From: Microvirga antarctica
Lineage (GTDB): Bacteria > Pseudomonadota > Alphaproteobacteria > Rhizobiales > Beijerinckiaceae
DNA: 64,000 nucleotides
Reading direction: 5' to 3'
Assembly: GCF_017921815.1 (NCBI RefSeq)
Contig: NZ_JAGEMM010000007.1
Span: 62,001 to 126,000, forward strand
Position numbers and translations under genes: made by a program. A model generated the notes under the pieces. It searched no databases. It saw only the letters and a program-made list of their open reading frames with translations, and was not told the origin of the DNA. This document shows positions 35,476 to 45,284 of the stretch, piece after piece (positions within the stretch are counted from its first letter, which is position 1; each line of letters starts with the position of its first letter).

Positions 35476-37665
35476 ATGTCACGGGCAACACGCGGCTGGA
35501 TCATCCTCGGCTGGATCGGCTTTGCCATCCTGCCCTGGTATGGATTCGAGAGCGCGGCGACACCCGCGCTCGGCGATTATCTCTTCGGCGGCTCGGGTCT
35601 GATGCTCGGATTGAAAGGGGCGTGGTGGCTCCTGCCGATACTTGTGCCGCTGTTGATGACCCTGCGACCGGCCGCCGCACGAGCAACCGGAGCGCATAGC
35701 CAATGGCTTGTCGGCGCGGGAATTCTCGGCCTCGCCCTCATCGTGCTGCAAGGCTTCACCATCGGCCTCAATGGCTGGACGAGCGAGGTCCTGCGCGGCC
35801 TGTTCGGCTCACCCGGACCCCGCCAGGCCGGCATGGGCTACGGCGCGGCGCTGACCGCGACGGCCCTTCTGATCCTCCTCTGCCATGGCCTTGCGGCGCG
35901 GGGCTGGTGTCGCGGCGATGCCTTCGTGACCTCGTCCATCGGGATCGTCATCGCGCTCATCGCAGTGTTCGTGTTCTTTCCCGTCTCGACCATCCTCGCG
36001 AGCGCCTTCGGCGATGATCGCGGCGCCTTCGCGCCGGCGCAGTTCATGGTGAAATTCCTGGATCGCTCTGTCTGGGGCCTCGACTGCCTCGTCGGCGACC
36101 TGCGCTGCGGCGTGGCCTGGAACACGCTGTTTCTCGGCATCCTCGTGGCGTTCGGCACGACGGCGTTGGGCCTTGCCTTTGCGTTGATCGCCACGCGCAC
36201 GAGCTTTCGCTACAAGAAGCTCCTGCGCATCATGAGCGTGCTGCCTATCATCACGCCGCCCTTCGTCATCGGCCTTGCGCTGATCCTCCTGTTCGGGCGC
36301 TCCGGCAGTGCATCGGCATTGCTCTATGACTGGTTCGGCGTTCCGCGCTCGCGGTGGATCTACGGCCTTCCGGGCGTGTTCATCGCGCAGCTTCTGGCAT
36401 TCACGCCCATCGCCTTTCTGGTGCTGATCGGCGTGGTGCAGGGCATCAGCCCGTCGCTCGAGGAGGCCTCTCAGACCTTGCGGGCGAAAAGCTGGACGAC
36501 CTTTGTGCTCGTCACCCTTCCGCTCATGCGCCCCGGTCTTGCCAACGCCTTCCTGCTCGGCTTCGTGGAGAGCCTCGCCGATTTCGGGAATCCCTTGGTG
36601 CTCGGCGGGAATTTCGAGGTTCTGTCGACCAAGATCTTTTTTGCGGTCGTCGGCGCGCAACAGGATCAGGGGCGTGCGGCCGTCCTTTCCATTATCCTGC
36701 TGGCTTTCACGCTCGGCGCATTCTGGCTGCAACATGCGTGGCTCGGCAAGAAGGTCTACACGACCGTTACCGGCAAGGGCGATTCCGGCATTCCCCTGCC
36801 CTTGCCGCGTCGCGTGGCCTTGGCCTCCTATCTCACCGCGATACCGTGGGCGCTGTTCACCGTCCTGATCTATGCGATCATTCTCATCGGCGGCTTCGTG
36901 CGCTCCATGGGCCGGGATTACACGCCGACCCTGGAGCACTACATCACGGCCTTTCGAATCGAGCGGTCCGATTGGGGAATCTACTTTTCCGGCTCGGCCT
37001 GGAACTCGTTCTTCGCGACCGTGAAGGTGGCGGCCCTGTCGGCGCCGCTGACGGCCGCCATCGGCATTCTCACCGCCTACCTTCTGACCCGGCAGCGCTT
37101 CCAGGGTCAGCGTCTGTTCGAGTTCGGCACATTGTTGAGTTTCGCCATTCCGGGCACGGTCGTGGGTGTCTCCTACATTCTTGCGTTCAACGTTCCGCCC
37201 ATCGAGATCACCGGCACGGGTTTCATTCTCGTCATGTGCTTCGTGTTCCGCAACATGCCCGTCGGCGTCCGCTCGGGGATCGCGACCCTGAGCCAGATTG
37301 ACAAGAGCCTCGATGAGGCCTCGCTGACCCTGGGCGCGCGCTCCTGGACAACCATGCGCCGTGTCGTGTTGCCGCTGCTGCGACCTGCCATCGTCGCATC
37401 GCTGGTCTATTCGTTCGTGCGCGCCATGACGGCCGTGAGCGCCGTCATCTTCCTCGTCACAGCCGAATACAACATGGCGACGGCCTATATCGTCGGCCGG
37501 GTGGAAGCCGGCGAGTTCGGCCTCGCCATCGCGTATTCGACCGTCCTCATTGTCGTGATGCTGATCGCCATCACCATGATCCAGCTCGTTGTCGGCGAGC
37601 GGCGTCTCGGACGTCGCAGCGCTCACGCGAATGCTCCCGCTCTTGCTGTTCAGGCCCTCCCGTGA
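35476..37665 (+). CDS. ABC transporter fused dual permease (FbpB-like)
   Basis: 729 residues; ATG 35476 (MSRATRGWIILGWIGFAILP) chosen since earlier in-frame codons give a hydrophilic non-family extension. Two binding-protein-dependent permease domains are fused in tandem, each with an EAA loop: EEASQTLRAKSWTTFVLVTLP in the first half and DEASLTLGARSWTTMRRVVLP in the second. About 12 or more helices. It forms the membrane channel of the importer. The stop overlaps the ATPase start by four bases. Confidence 0.93.
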   Translation: MSRATRGWIILGWIGFAILPWYGFESAATPALGDYLFGGSGLMLGLKGAWWLLPILVPLLMTLRPAAARATGAHSQWLVGAGILGLALIVLQGFTIGLNGWTSEVLRGLFGSPGPRQAGMGYGAALTATALLILLCHGLAARGWCRGDAFVTSSIGIVIALIAVFVFFPVSTILASAFGDDRGAFAPAQFMVKFLDRSVWGLDCLVGDLRCGVAWNTLFLGILVAFGTTALGLAFALIATRTSFRYKKLLRIMSVLPIITPPFVIGLALILLFGRSGSASALLYDWFGVPRSRWIYGLPGVFIAQLLAFTPIAFLVLIGVVQGISPSLEEASQTLRAKSWTTFVLVTLPLMRPGLANAFLLGFVESLADFGNPLVLGGNFEVLSTKIFFAVVGAQQDQGRAAVLSIILLAFTLGAFWLQHAWLGKKVYTTVTGKGDSGIPLPLPRRVALASYLTAIPWALFTVLIYAIILIGGFVRSMGRDYTPTLEHYITAFRIERSDWGIYFSGSAWNSFFATVKVAALSAPLTAAIGILTAYLLTRQRFQGQRLFEFGTLLSFAIPGTVVGVSYILAFNVPPIEITGTGFILVMCFVFRNMPVGVRSGIATLSQIDKSLDEASLTLGARSWTTMRRVVLPLLRPAIVASLVYSFVRAMTAVSAVIFLVTAEYNMATAYIVGRVEAGEFGLAIAYSTVLIVVMLIAITMIQLVVGERRLGRRSAHANAPALAVQALP

Positions 37666-38774
37666 ACCAGATGAACCAGACCGCATCGCCTGCCCGCGTT
37701 CCCTCCGGCAAGACCCCGGCCTCCGTGGAATTCCGCAATGTCACCAAGCGCTATGGTGAGGTGACAGCGGTCGATGACGTGACCTTCACGATTGAGCCAG
37801 GCAAGCTCGTGACCCTGCTCGGACCGTCCGGCTGCGGCAAGACCACGACCTTGCGGATGATTGCCGGCCTCGAGATGGCAAGCTCCGGCCAGATCCTCAT
37901 CGGCGGCCGCGATGTAACGCATTTGTCGGCTGCCGATCGCGATGTGAGCATGGTGTTCCAGTCCTACGCGCTGTTTCCCCACATGTCGGTGCTGGAGAAC
38001 GTGGCCTATGGCCCGTCCGTCCAGGGCGTTTCCAAGAAGGACGCGCAGGCCATGGCCATGGAAAAACTCGCGATGATCGGCCTGTCCGGACTCGAGAAGC
38101 GCTCGCCGTCGGAATTGTCGGGCGGACAACAGCAGCGTGTCGCGGTCGCCCGCGCCCTCGTTCTCGAACCGCAGGTGCTGCTGTTCGACGAGCCGCTATC
38201 CAACCTGGACGCCAAGCTGAGAAGGCGCGTGCGCGAGGATATTCGCGAATTGCAGCAGAGCCTCAACCTTACCGTCGCGTATGTGACCCACGATCAGGAA
38301 GAAGCCCTGGCGGTCTCCGACCACATCATCGTGATGTCGAATGCCCGCATTGCCCAGACCGGTTCGCCGCGCGAATTGTACGAGCAGCCAGCGGACCTGT
38401 TCGTGGCCGATTTCATTGGGGACGCCAACATTCTGACCGGCACGCTCGGCCCGGCCGAAGGCGCGGACGCGCAGGTGACCATCGGCGGGTTGAGCGTTCG
38501 CCTGCCCCATCGCGGCGCAAGGCCCGGCACCGTGAAACTCGCCGTCCGTCCGGATGCCATCCTGCTCGACGACAGGGGCTCGGCTGCCGCCGCCATCCCC
38601 GGCACCATCACCAAGGCATCCTATCTCGGCACACAGATGGAATACGAGGTGGACAGCGCGGTGGGTAACCTGTTCGTCGTCCAGTACGGCAGCAAGGCGC
38701 CGATCGCTCCGGGAACAGCCGTGGCGGTCTCGCTGACCCCCGAACGGGGCGTAGCGATTATCCCCAATGCCTGA
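37662..38774 (+). CDS. ABC transporter ATP-binding protein (FbpC/PotA-type)
   Basis: 370 residues from GTG 37662; an ATG three codons later is possible. Walker A GPSGCGKTTT, Q-loop FQSYALFPHM, signature LSGGQQQR, Walker B VLLFDEPLSNLD and the H-loop VTHD are intact, followed by a C-terminal TOBE-like regulatory domain (280-370). It energises the importer from the cytoplasm. GTGA overlap with the permease stop shows coupling. Confidence 0.93.
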   Translation: MNQMNQTASPARVPSGKTPASVEFRNVTKRYGEVTAVDDVTFTIEPGKLVTLLGPSGCGKTTTLRMIAGLEMASSGQILIGGRDVTHLSAADRDVSMVFQSYALFPHMSVLENVAYGPSVQGVSKKDAQAMAMEKLAMIGLSGLEKRSPSELSGGQQQRVAVARALVLEPQVLLFDEPLSNLDAKLRRRVREDIRELQQSLNLTVAYVTHDQEEALAVSDHIIVMSNARIAQTGSPRELYEQPADLFVADFIGDANILTGTLGPAEGADAQVTIGGLSVRLPHRGARPGTVKLAVRPDAILLDDRGSAAAAIPGTITKASYLGTQMEYEVDSAVGNLFVVQYGSKAPIAPGTAVAVSLTPERGVAIIPNA

Positions 38775-38783
38775 AGGGCTTTC

Positions 38784-39548
38784 TCACACCCGCCCTTCGT
38801 CCGGGATGTTCAGAATGGTGCCGCAGGCCTTGCAATGGACCGCATCGCTGTCGTGCCGCTGCAAGCCGCAGGCCGGGCAATCGTGGCGTACCTTCGGGGG
38901 ACGCAGGAGCACCTGGACGAGACGCAGGAACAACGTCACGCCGCAGATCATGATGATGACCGCGATGAGGTGGCCGGAGGTTCCGGTCAGCGTGATGTCG
39001 CCGAACCCCGTCGTCGTCAGGGCAGCCACCGTGAAGTAGAGCGCATCCACATAATTGGCGATGGTGGGGTTGGACCAGTGCTGCGTCTCGTAGACGAAGC
39101 CGGTCATGATGAAGATGAACACGCACAGATTGACCCCTGCCTTGATCAGGTCCTCGTGCCGGCGGAAGAACGCGCTGTCTGCGCGCAGGCGGGACAGCAG
39201 CTGGTAGGTGTAGAGCAGCCTGAGGGTGCGCAGCACGCGCAGGAACCCGATCCCCTCTCCCACGATCGGTGCAAGAAACGACACGATGGCCGCAAGATCG
39301 GCCAGCGTCGCCGGATGGGCGAAATCCTTCCATCGGTTGCGGCTGATCGCGAGCCGCGCAAGGAAATCGGCCAGGATCGCGAGACCGAGCACCACATCGA
39401 TGCCCTCGACGACCCCCGACCGCGGCAGGAACGACGTCACCACGATGAAGAGGATCGTGGCCATATCGAAAACCAGCAGGCCGTATCGAAAGCGATGGCT
39501 GTCAGGCGCGTCGTCCTCGTAGAGCGCGCGCAGGCGGGAGATCACCAT
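38784..39548 (-). CDS. Voltage-gated-type potassium channel with C-terminal zinc ribbon
   Basis: 254 residues. Six-helix channel layout: S1-S3 in residues 22-95, a compact S4 with Arg repeats (RVLRTLRLLYTYQLLSRLR, 104-122), S5 (135-155), selectivity filter TTTGFGD (178-184) and S6 (190-212). After S6 a short soluble tail contains CPAC and CKAC (Cys224, 227, 239, 242), a zinc-ribbon pattern, not a usual KTN or cyclic-nucleotide domain. It should conduct K+ in the inner membrane. Convergent with the ABC ATPase gene, 9 bases apart. Confidence 0.85.
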   Translation of the reverse strand: MVISRLRALYEDDAPDSHRFRYGLLVFDMATILFIVVTSFLPRSGVVEGIDVVLGLAILADFLARLAISRNRWKDFAHPATLADLAAIVSFLAPIVGEGIGFLRVLRTLRLLYTYQLLSRLRADSAFFRRHEDLIKAGVNLCVFIFIMTGFVYETQHWSNPTIANYVDALYFTVAALTTTGFGDITLTGTSGHLIAVIIMICGVTLFLRLVQVLLRPPKVRHDCPACGLQRHDSDAVHCKACGTILNIPDEGRV

Positions 39549-39728
39549 GGGACGCCCGCCCCCAAAACGTTACGCCGCCGTCCGAAATGGCTCATGAGGC
39601 AAGACTCTCTTCGATGTCGCTTTATCGGCGGGCCGATTATCTGTAGGTACGCGGGTGAAATCCACCTGCCCGAGGGCACATGCCGATGACCCATCGAGGT
39701 CGATGACCGGTCTGGACGAGAGTCGCTC

Positions 39729-40394
39729 ATGCTGAAAGCCCTGATTTTCGATATGGACGGAACGCTCGTCCACAGCGATCCGGTCCATCTGCGCGCGTTC
39801 GCGGAGGTTTTGGGGCCGGAAGGTGTCGTCATCGACGACGCGGTCTATCGCCGGTCGATCATCGGACATACCAACGAGTCGATCTTTTCAACATTGCTGC
39901 CCGACAGTTCCGTCGCCGATCATGAAGCGCTTGCCGACCGGAAGGAGGCGGCGTTCCGTCGGCTGGCATCGGATCTTCAGCCTCTCGACGGCCTCCTCGA
40001 CCTGCTCGACTGGGCCGACCGCAGCGCCATCGGCATCGCGCTGGTCACCAACGCGCCGATGCTCAACGCCACGTACATGCTCGATGTGATGGGGCTGACC
40101 GCACGGTTTGCCGTGAAAGTGACGCGGGACGATGTGAGCCGCGGCAAGCCCGATCCCCTCCCCTACCTCACGGCGCTGGATCGGCTCGGGCTTACGGCCG
40201 CCGAGGCGGTGGCTTTCGAGGATTCGCCCTCGGGCATGAAGGCCGCCAAGAGTGCAGGACTGTTCTCGTTTGGCGTGCTCACCGGATTGACCGAACAGGA
40301 CATGCTGGCGGCCGGGGCCGATGTCACGATCCCGAATTTTCAGGACGCCGCCCTGTGGGGGTTGCTACGCACACGCTTCTCCCCTTCTGGATGA
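39729..40394 (+). CDS. HAD-superfamily phosphatase
   Basis: 221 residues. HAD motifs: FDMDGTLVHSD (motif I, nucleophile Asp8 and Asp10), LVTNAP (motif II), GKPDPLPYLTALDRLG (motif III Lys) and AFEDSPSGMKAAKSAG (motif IV). It resembles phosphoglycolate phosphatase / beta-phosphoglucomutase-like enzymes with an alpha-helical cap (15-85). The substrate is likely a small phosphorylated metabolite. It is 180 bases from the divergent channel gene. Confidence 0.9.
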   Translation: MLKALIFDMDGTLVHSDPVHLRAFAEVLGPEGVVIDDAVYRRSIIGHTNESIFSTLLPDSSVADHEALADRKEAAFRRLASDLQPLDGLLDLLDWADRSAIGIALVTNAPMLNATYMLDVMGLTARFAVKVTRDDVSRGKPDPLPYLTALDRLGLTAAEAVAFEDSPSGMKAAKSAGLFSFGVLTGLTEQDMLAAGADVTIPNFQDAALWGLLRTRFSPSG

Positions 40395-40476
40395 ACATGG
40401 CTTGCCGGTGGCGGTGCGGCGGCATGCGGGTTATCCTGTTGCCATTCGATGTCTCACACAGCCAACAGGATTCTCA

Positions 40477-41043
40477 ATGGCTCTCAAGCTTCACACCATC
40501 ATCTGCAGCACCCGCCCCGGACGGGCCGGTCCCATTATCGGGAAATGGTTCAATGATCTGGCCAAGGAACACGGCCAGTTCGACGCCACGCTGGTCGACC
40601 TGGCGGATTTCAATCTCCCGGTCTACGACGAGCCGTTCCATCCGCGGCTGCAGAAGTACGAGCATGCGCACACCAAGGCGTGGAGCGAGAGTGTGAAGGC
40701 GGCTGACGCCTATGTGTTTGTCACACCGGAATACAATTACGCCCCGCCACCCTCGCTCATCAACGCATTGGATTTCGTCTTTACGGAATGGAACTACAAG
40801 GCAGCGGGCTTCGTCAGCTACGGCGGCGTCTCCGGCGGGCTGCGCGCCGTTCAGATGGCCAAGCAGATCGTCACGACCGTCAAGGTGATGCCCGTGACGG
40901 AGGGCGTGTCCATCCCCAACTATCCGACCTTCATCGATGAAGCCAAGACCTTCAAGCCGAACGACCTGATCCTTGCGTCCGTCAAGCCCATGCTCGACGA
41001 GATCCATCGCTGGGCCGCGGCCCTGAAGCCGATGCGGGGCTGA
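40477..41043 (+). CDS. NADPH-dependent FMN reductase family protein
   Basis: 188 residues from ATG 40477 (MALKLHTIICSTRPGRAGPI). The flavodoxin-like fold is shown by STRPGRAG (phosphate-binding loop), TPEYNYAPPPSLINALDF and YGGVSGGLRAVQMAK. Such proteins bind FMN and reduce quinones, azo compounds or flavin with NAD(P)H in the cytoplasm. It lies 82 bases after the HAD gene on the same strand and may be co-transcribed. A 9-bp hairpin follows. Confidence 0.9.
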   Translation: MALKLHTIICSTRPGRAGPIIGKWFNDLAKEHGQFDATLVDLADFNLPVYDEPFHPRLQKYEHAHTKAWSESVKAADAYVFVTPEYNYAPPPSLINALDFVFTEWNYKAAGFVSYGGVSGGLRAVQMAKQIVTTVKVMPVTEGVSIPNYPTFIDEAKTFKPNDLILASVKPMLDEIHRWAAALKPMRG

Positions 41044-41054
41044 TAGTCCAATCC

Positions 41055-41091
41055 CCGGACGCATCGGCGCGGATCTCGGCGGTGCGTCCGG
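41055..41091. terminator. Hairpin between convergent FMN reductase and alcohol dehydrogenase genes
   Basis: CCGGACGCA / TGCGTCCGG, a perfect 9-bp stem with a 19-base loop, 12 bases after the reductase stop; no T-run. It may act in both directions. Confidence 0.5.
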
Positions 41092-41179
41092 ATACCTTAT
41101 CCTGAAGGTGTTTGTCAGGTGACGCGTTGTGCAGGTGAACAGGCATGCACAACGCCCACAACCGCTCGAGGGCGAATCC

Positions 41180-42355
41180 TCAGAGCTTTCCGGCCAGTGC
41201 GACCTCGTAGAGCTTGCGTGCGCTCCCCTTGTCGATCGGCACCGGATTGCCGCCGGCGGTCGGATCGTTCGGCGCCATGGTCGACATCTCGTCGAATCGT
41301 GCAGCATCCACCTTGAGCCCCGCCAGCGTATGCGGGACGCCCAGATCCTTGCGCAGGGTCAGGACCCATTCCAGAAACGCCGGGAAGGTCGCCTCAAGGC
41401 CCAGATAGGCCGCCAGCCGTTCGATCTTTGGCGTGATGACCTCCCGGTTATAGACCAGCACGTACGGCATGAAGACCGCATTGGTCAGCCCGTGATGCGT
41501 GTCGTAGAGCGCCCCGAGAGGATGCGAGAGGGCGTGAATGGCCCCAAGCCCCTTCTGGAACGCCGTGGCGCCCATGGCGGCGGCCGACATCATGTTGGCG
41601 CGCGCTTCCAGATCGGCGCCGTCCTTGAAGGCGCGCGGCAGATACTCCTTCACGAGGCGGATCCCCTCCACCGCGATGCCGTCCGCCATCGGGTGATAGC
41701 CGGGCGCGCAATAAGCCTCGATGCAATGGGCCAGCGCATCAAGGCCGGTTCCGGCCGTGATATGCGGCGGCATGCCGACCGTCAGCTCGGGATCGCAGAT
41801 CGTGATCTTCGGCATCATCAGGGGATGGAAGATCACCTTCTTGGTGTGGGTGGCCTCTTGCGTGATCACGCCCGCACGGCCGACCTCCGCGCCGGTGCCC
41901 GCTGTCGTCGGTACGGCGATGATGGGGAGAATCCCGTTCGGATCAGCTCTGGTCCACCAGTCGCCCACATCTTCGAAATCCCACATGGGGCGGGTCTGCC
42001 CGGCCATGAAGGCGATAACCTTGCCGGCATCGAGCGCCGAGCCGCCACCGAACGCCACGACACCGTCATGTCCGCCGGCCTTCAGGGCGACGAGCCCGCG
42101 ATAGATGTTGGTCTCGACCGGGTTCGGCTTGATGTCCGAGAACAAGGCGGCTTTCAGGCCGGCCGCGACGAGCTGCGCGAGCGCGGCCTTGGTCATCGGC
42201 TGGGTGGCGAGGAACGGGTCCGTCACGATGAGCGGAGCCGAAAGGCCGACCGCCCGACAGGCGTCCGCCAGCTCCGAGATCCGGCCGGCGCCGAAGCGGA
42301 TGGGGTTTGGGTAGTTCCAGTTGGCACGCGGGGAAGCGGTCATCATCACACTCAA
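41180..42355 (-). CDS. Iron-containing alcohol dehydrogenase
   Basis: 391 residues. The group III alcohol dehydrogenase pattern: GGGSALDAGKVIA (nucleotide loop, 103), TTAGTGAEVG near 150, and metal ligands Asp206 and His210 (GTGLDALAHCIEA) with the HALSHPLGALYDTHHG block (274-289). It oxidises a primary alcohol or reduces an aldehyde with NAD(P). It overlaps the aldehyde dehydrogenase by 4 bases (ATGA) and follows the glutamine-synthetase-like gene. In context it may oxidise the hydroxyl of a gamma-glutamylated amino alcohol. Confidence 0.93.
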   Translation of the reverse strand: MSVMMTASPRANWNYPNPIRFGAGRISELADACRAVGLSAPLIVTDPFLATQPMTKAALAQLVAAGLKAALFSDIKPNPVETNIYRGLVALKAGGHDGVVAFGGGSALDAGKVIAFMAGQTRPMWDFEDVGDWWTRADPNGILPIIAVPTTAGTGAEVGRAGVITQEATHTKKVIFHPLMMPKITICDPELTVGMPPHITAGTGLDALAHCIEAYCAPGYHPMADGIAVEGIRLVKEYLPRAFKDGADLEARANMMSAAAMGATAFQKGLGAIHALSHPLGALYDTHHGLTNAVFMPYVLVYNREVITPKIERLAAYLGLEATFPAFLEWVLTLRKDLGVPHTLAGLKVDAARFDEMSTMAPNDPTAGGNPVPIDKGSARKLYEVALAGKL

Positions 42356-43746
42356 ACGTCTTGGCGCAGGTGGAAGGATTTCGGACGGGTCAGGGACTCA
42401 TAGGCGAGCGCCGAAAGGCTTGCGCCCCGCCCGGTATCCTTGACGCCGGTCCAGGCAAGGGCCGGATCGAGATAGTCGCAGCGGTTCATGAACACCGTGC
42501 CGGTCTCGAGGCGATCGCCGATCGACTCGGCCGCATCCACGTCGGAGGTCCAGATGGCGGCCGAGAGGCCATAGGGAGAATCGTTCATGAGCCGGATCGC
42601 GTCTTCGTCGCCCGCGACCCTCATGATGCCGACCGTCGGACCGAAGCTCTCATCGCGCATCACGCTCATGCCGTGATCGACGCCGGTCAGCACCTGCGGC
42701 GCGAGATAGGCCGTGTCACCTTTGTCGGCGGGGAAGCGCGTGGCGTCGATATGGGCTGTCGCGCCCTTCGCGACCGCCTCTTCGTTCTGCCGCCGCACGA
42801 GATCGGCGAACCGCTTGTGGGCCATCGGACCGAGGGTCGTCGACTCGTCGAGGGGATTGCCGAGCACATAGGTGTTCACGAGCGCCACGGCACCTTCGAC
42901 AAAGCGGTCATAATGGCTTTCATGCACGTAGATGCGCTCGATGCCGCAGCAGCATTGGCCGGAATTGAAGAAGGCACCATCGACAAGATTGGCGATGGCG
43001 TGCTGGAGATTGGCATCGTGCCGGACATAGGCGGGGTCCTTGCCGCCCAGTTCGAGACCCAGCGTCGTGAAGGTCCCGGCCGCAGCCCGCTCGATGGCGC
43101 GCCCGCCCGCAACGGAACCGGTGAAGTTGCAATGATCGACCAGCCCCGCGCCGAGCAGGCGACTGGTCTGGTCGTGGCTGAGGACGAGGTTCTGGAACAG
43201 GCCCTTGGGCAGACCGGCCCGATCGGCCGCCAGTTGAAACCGGTCCCCGGCGAGCAGGGTCTGCGAGGCGTGCTTGAGCAGCACCGCGTTTCCGGCCATC
43301 AGCGCCGGCACGATGGTGTTGATGGCCGTGAGATAGGGATAGTTCCAGGGCGCGATCACCAGCACGACGCCCACCGGCTCGCGCTTGATCATGCGCCGGA
43401 AACCCGCCTTCGGATTGGCAGCCGGGATCGGCCCCAGGCTGTCGGCCGCGATGCTCATCATATGGCGCGCCCGTTCCTCGACGCCGCCGAACTCGCCGCC
43501 GTAGCGGACAGGACGCCCCATCTGCTGGGCGATTTCCGGAACAACCTCCTGGTTCATGGCCAGAAGCGCATCGAGAAACGCCGCCACGCGGGTTTCGCGC
43601 TCTGCGATCGCGACGGAACGCCACGCCCGCTGGGCCACGCGCGCGGCCTCGAACGCCGCCGCAATGGCGGCCTCCGACGGGAGCGACCGGCGCGCCAGTT
43701 CGCGGCCGTTGATGGGGGAAATACAGACGATATCGGTGTCAGCCAT
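42352..43746 (-). CDS. Aldehyde dehydrogenase
   Basis: 464 residues. Catalytic Cys266 in FFNSGQCCCG and Glu232 in LELGGKDP; PWNYPYLTAI and GFTGS-like FTGSVAGG segments for NAD(P) binding are intact. Slightly short of the usual 480-500, but complete. It converts an aldehyde to the acid. It lies 9 bases after the glutamine-synthetase-like gene and overlaps the alcohol dehydrogenase, so the three make one unit. Its likely substrate is the gamma-glutamyl aldehyde produced by the dehydrogenase. Confidence 0.93.
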   Translation of the reverse strand: MADTDIVCISPINGRELARRSLPSEAAIAAAFEAARVAQRAWRSVAIAERETRVAAFLDALLAMNQEVVPEIAQQMGRPVRYGGEFGGVEERARHMMSIAADSLGPIPAANPKAGFRRMIKREPVGVVLVIAPWNYPYLTAINTIVPALMAGNAVLLKHASQTLLAGDRFQLAADRAGLPKGLFQNLVLSHDQTSRLLGAGLVDHCNFTGSVAGGRAIERAAAGTFTTLGLELGGKDPAYVRHDANLQHAIANLVDGAFFNSGQCCCGIERIYVHESHYDRFVEGAVALVNTYVLGNPLDESTTLGPMAHKRFADLVRRQNEEAVAKGATAHIDATRFPADKGDTAYLAPQVLTGVDHGMSVMRDESFGPTVGIMRVAGDEDAIRLMNDSPYGLSAAIWTSDVDAAESIGDRLETGTVFMNRCDYLDPALAWTGVKDTGRGASLSALAYESLTRPKSFHLRQDV

Positions 43747-43755
43747 GATGATGCT

Positions 43756-45126
43756 TTAAATGATCTCGAAATAACGCGCGAGCTGCCAATCCGTAATGGC
43801 TTTGCGGGCTTCGCGCTCCTCCCACTCGCGGGTTGCCACGTAGTGGTCGACGAAGGTTTCGCCGAACAGGCTGCGGGCCGGGCCGGACGCCTTCAATCGC
43901 GCCGCCGCCTCCCCCAGGGAGCGCGGCAGCGCGCGCTCGGGCGGATGCTTGACCGCATAGGCATTGCCCGCGATAGGATCGCCCGGCTCGATCCGGTTCT
44001 CGATGCCCCACAGGCCCGACCCGATGGCGGCCGCCAGGGCGATGTAGGGATTGATATCGGCGGCCGCGACCCGGTATTCGACGCGCTGCGACTTCTCTGA
44101 GCCGGGAATGACGCGAAGCGCCGTCGTGCGGTTCTCGACTCCCCAGGCGGAATCGGTCGGCGCCCAGAAGCCCGGAATGAGGCGGGTGTAGCTGTTGACC
44201 GTACAGGCCACCATGGCGAGCATCTCGGGCATGAGCTGCTGCTGGCCGCCCACGAACCAGCGCATCGTGTCCGACATTTGATGCGGTGCTGCCGGATCGT
44301 AGAACGCGCCCTTGCCGGTCTTGATGTCGCGCAGCGAGGTATGCAGATGGCCTGACTGCCCCGGCCAGTCGTTGGACCACTTGGCCATGAAGGTCGCCAT
44401 CCAACCGCGCCGTTGCGCCAGGATTTTCGTGAACGTCTTGAACAGCGCCGCCTTGTCGGCTGCACGCAAGGCATCGTCGACCCGGATGGCGGCCTCAAGA
44501 ACGCCCGGACCGGTCTCGGTGTGCAGGCCCTCGATTTCGAAATCCATCTTGTGACCGAGATCGAGAAGCTCATGATAGAAATCGGAATGGACGCCGGAGC
44601 GCAGCACCGAATAGCCGAAATAGCCGGGCGTGATCGGTTTGAGATTGCGGTAGTTTTTTTCGCGGATGGAATGCGGTGTCTCGTCGAACACGAAGAACTC
44701 GAATTCGGCCGCGGCCGATACCGCAAAGCCCATCGTCTCGGCCTTTTTCAACACGCGCCTGAGCACACCGCGGGGACAGGCAGCCTCCGCATAGCCGTCG
44801 AATTCGGCGAGGAAGAACGGCAGGTCGTTCTCGAACGGAATCAGCCGCATGGTTTCTGGCAGGATGCGCGCGGGCGCGTCCGGATAAGCGGTGTGCCAAC
44901 CGGTCAACGTGGCGTTGTCGTAGAGCTGGTCGTTGGAATCCCAGCCCAGCACGACGTCGCACATGCCGAAGCCGCCGGAGAGCGCCGATTCGAATTTGTC
45001 GCGCGCCATGTATTTGCCGCGCATGATTCCGTCCACGTCGACGATGCCGATTTTCACGAAGGGAAGATCGCGGCCTCTGACATAGGCTGCCGCATCGGCG
45101 GCTGTTTTGATGATGGGGTGGGTCAT
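43756..45126 (-). CDS. Glutamine-synthetase-like glutamate-amine ligase (PuuA/GlnA4 type)
   Basis: 456 residues with ATG 45126 (MTHPIIKTAADAAAYVRGRD); an in-frame start at 45237 gives a non-family extension. Family stretches: DVDGIMRGK near the N-terminus, SAAAEFEFFVFDE, NDWPGQSGHLHTSLRD (ATP/glutamate site), ENRTTALRVIPG and VEYRVAAADINPYIALAAAIG. Typical GlnA hallmarks for ammonia (the Tyr-adenylation loop) are missing, so it belongs to the amine-using class, which makes gamma-glutamyl amides from glutamate, ATP and a primary amine. First of ligase - aldehyde - alcohol dehydrogenase; the permease lies 158 bases upstream. Confidence 0.85.
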   Translation of the reverse strand: MTHPIIKTAADAAAYVRGRDLPFVKIGIVDVDGIMRGKYMARDKFESALSGGFGMCDVVLGWDSNDQLYDNATLTGWHTAYPDAPARILPETMRLIPFENDLPFFLAEFDGYAEAACPRGVLRRVLKKAETMGFAVSAAAEFEFFVFDETPHSIREKNYRNLKPITPGYFGYSVLRSGVHSDFYHELLDLGHKMDFEIEGLHTETGPGVLEAAIRVDDALRAADKAALFKTFTKILAQRRGWMATFMAKWSNDWPGQSGHLHTSLRDIKTGKGAFYDPAAPHQMSDTMRWFVGGQQQLMPEMLAMVACTVNSYTRLIPGFWAPTDSAWGVENRTTALRVIPGSEKSQRVEYRVAAADINPYIALAAAIGSGLWGIENRIEPGDPIAGNAYAVKHPPERALPRSLGEAAARLKASGPARSLFGETFVDHYVATREWEEREARKAITDWQLARYFEII

Positions 45127-45284
45127 GCGGGGACCTGACGCAAGTGAAATGGCAAGCGCGTCTGGCGCGCTCCGGGTTCGGGTGGAACGGCCCGCCGGCA
45201 TCGCTGAACGCCGGCAGGTCTCTTCGTATGCAACCACATCGCCAGGTCGAAGGACGAAAACGTGTCTCGCCTCCGCGCTCGGGC

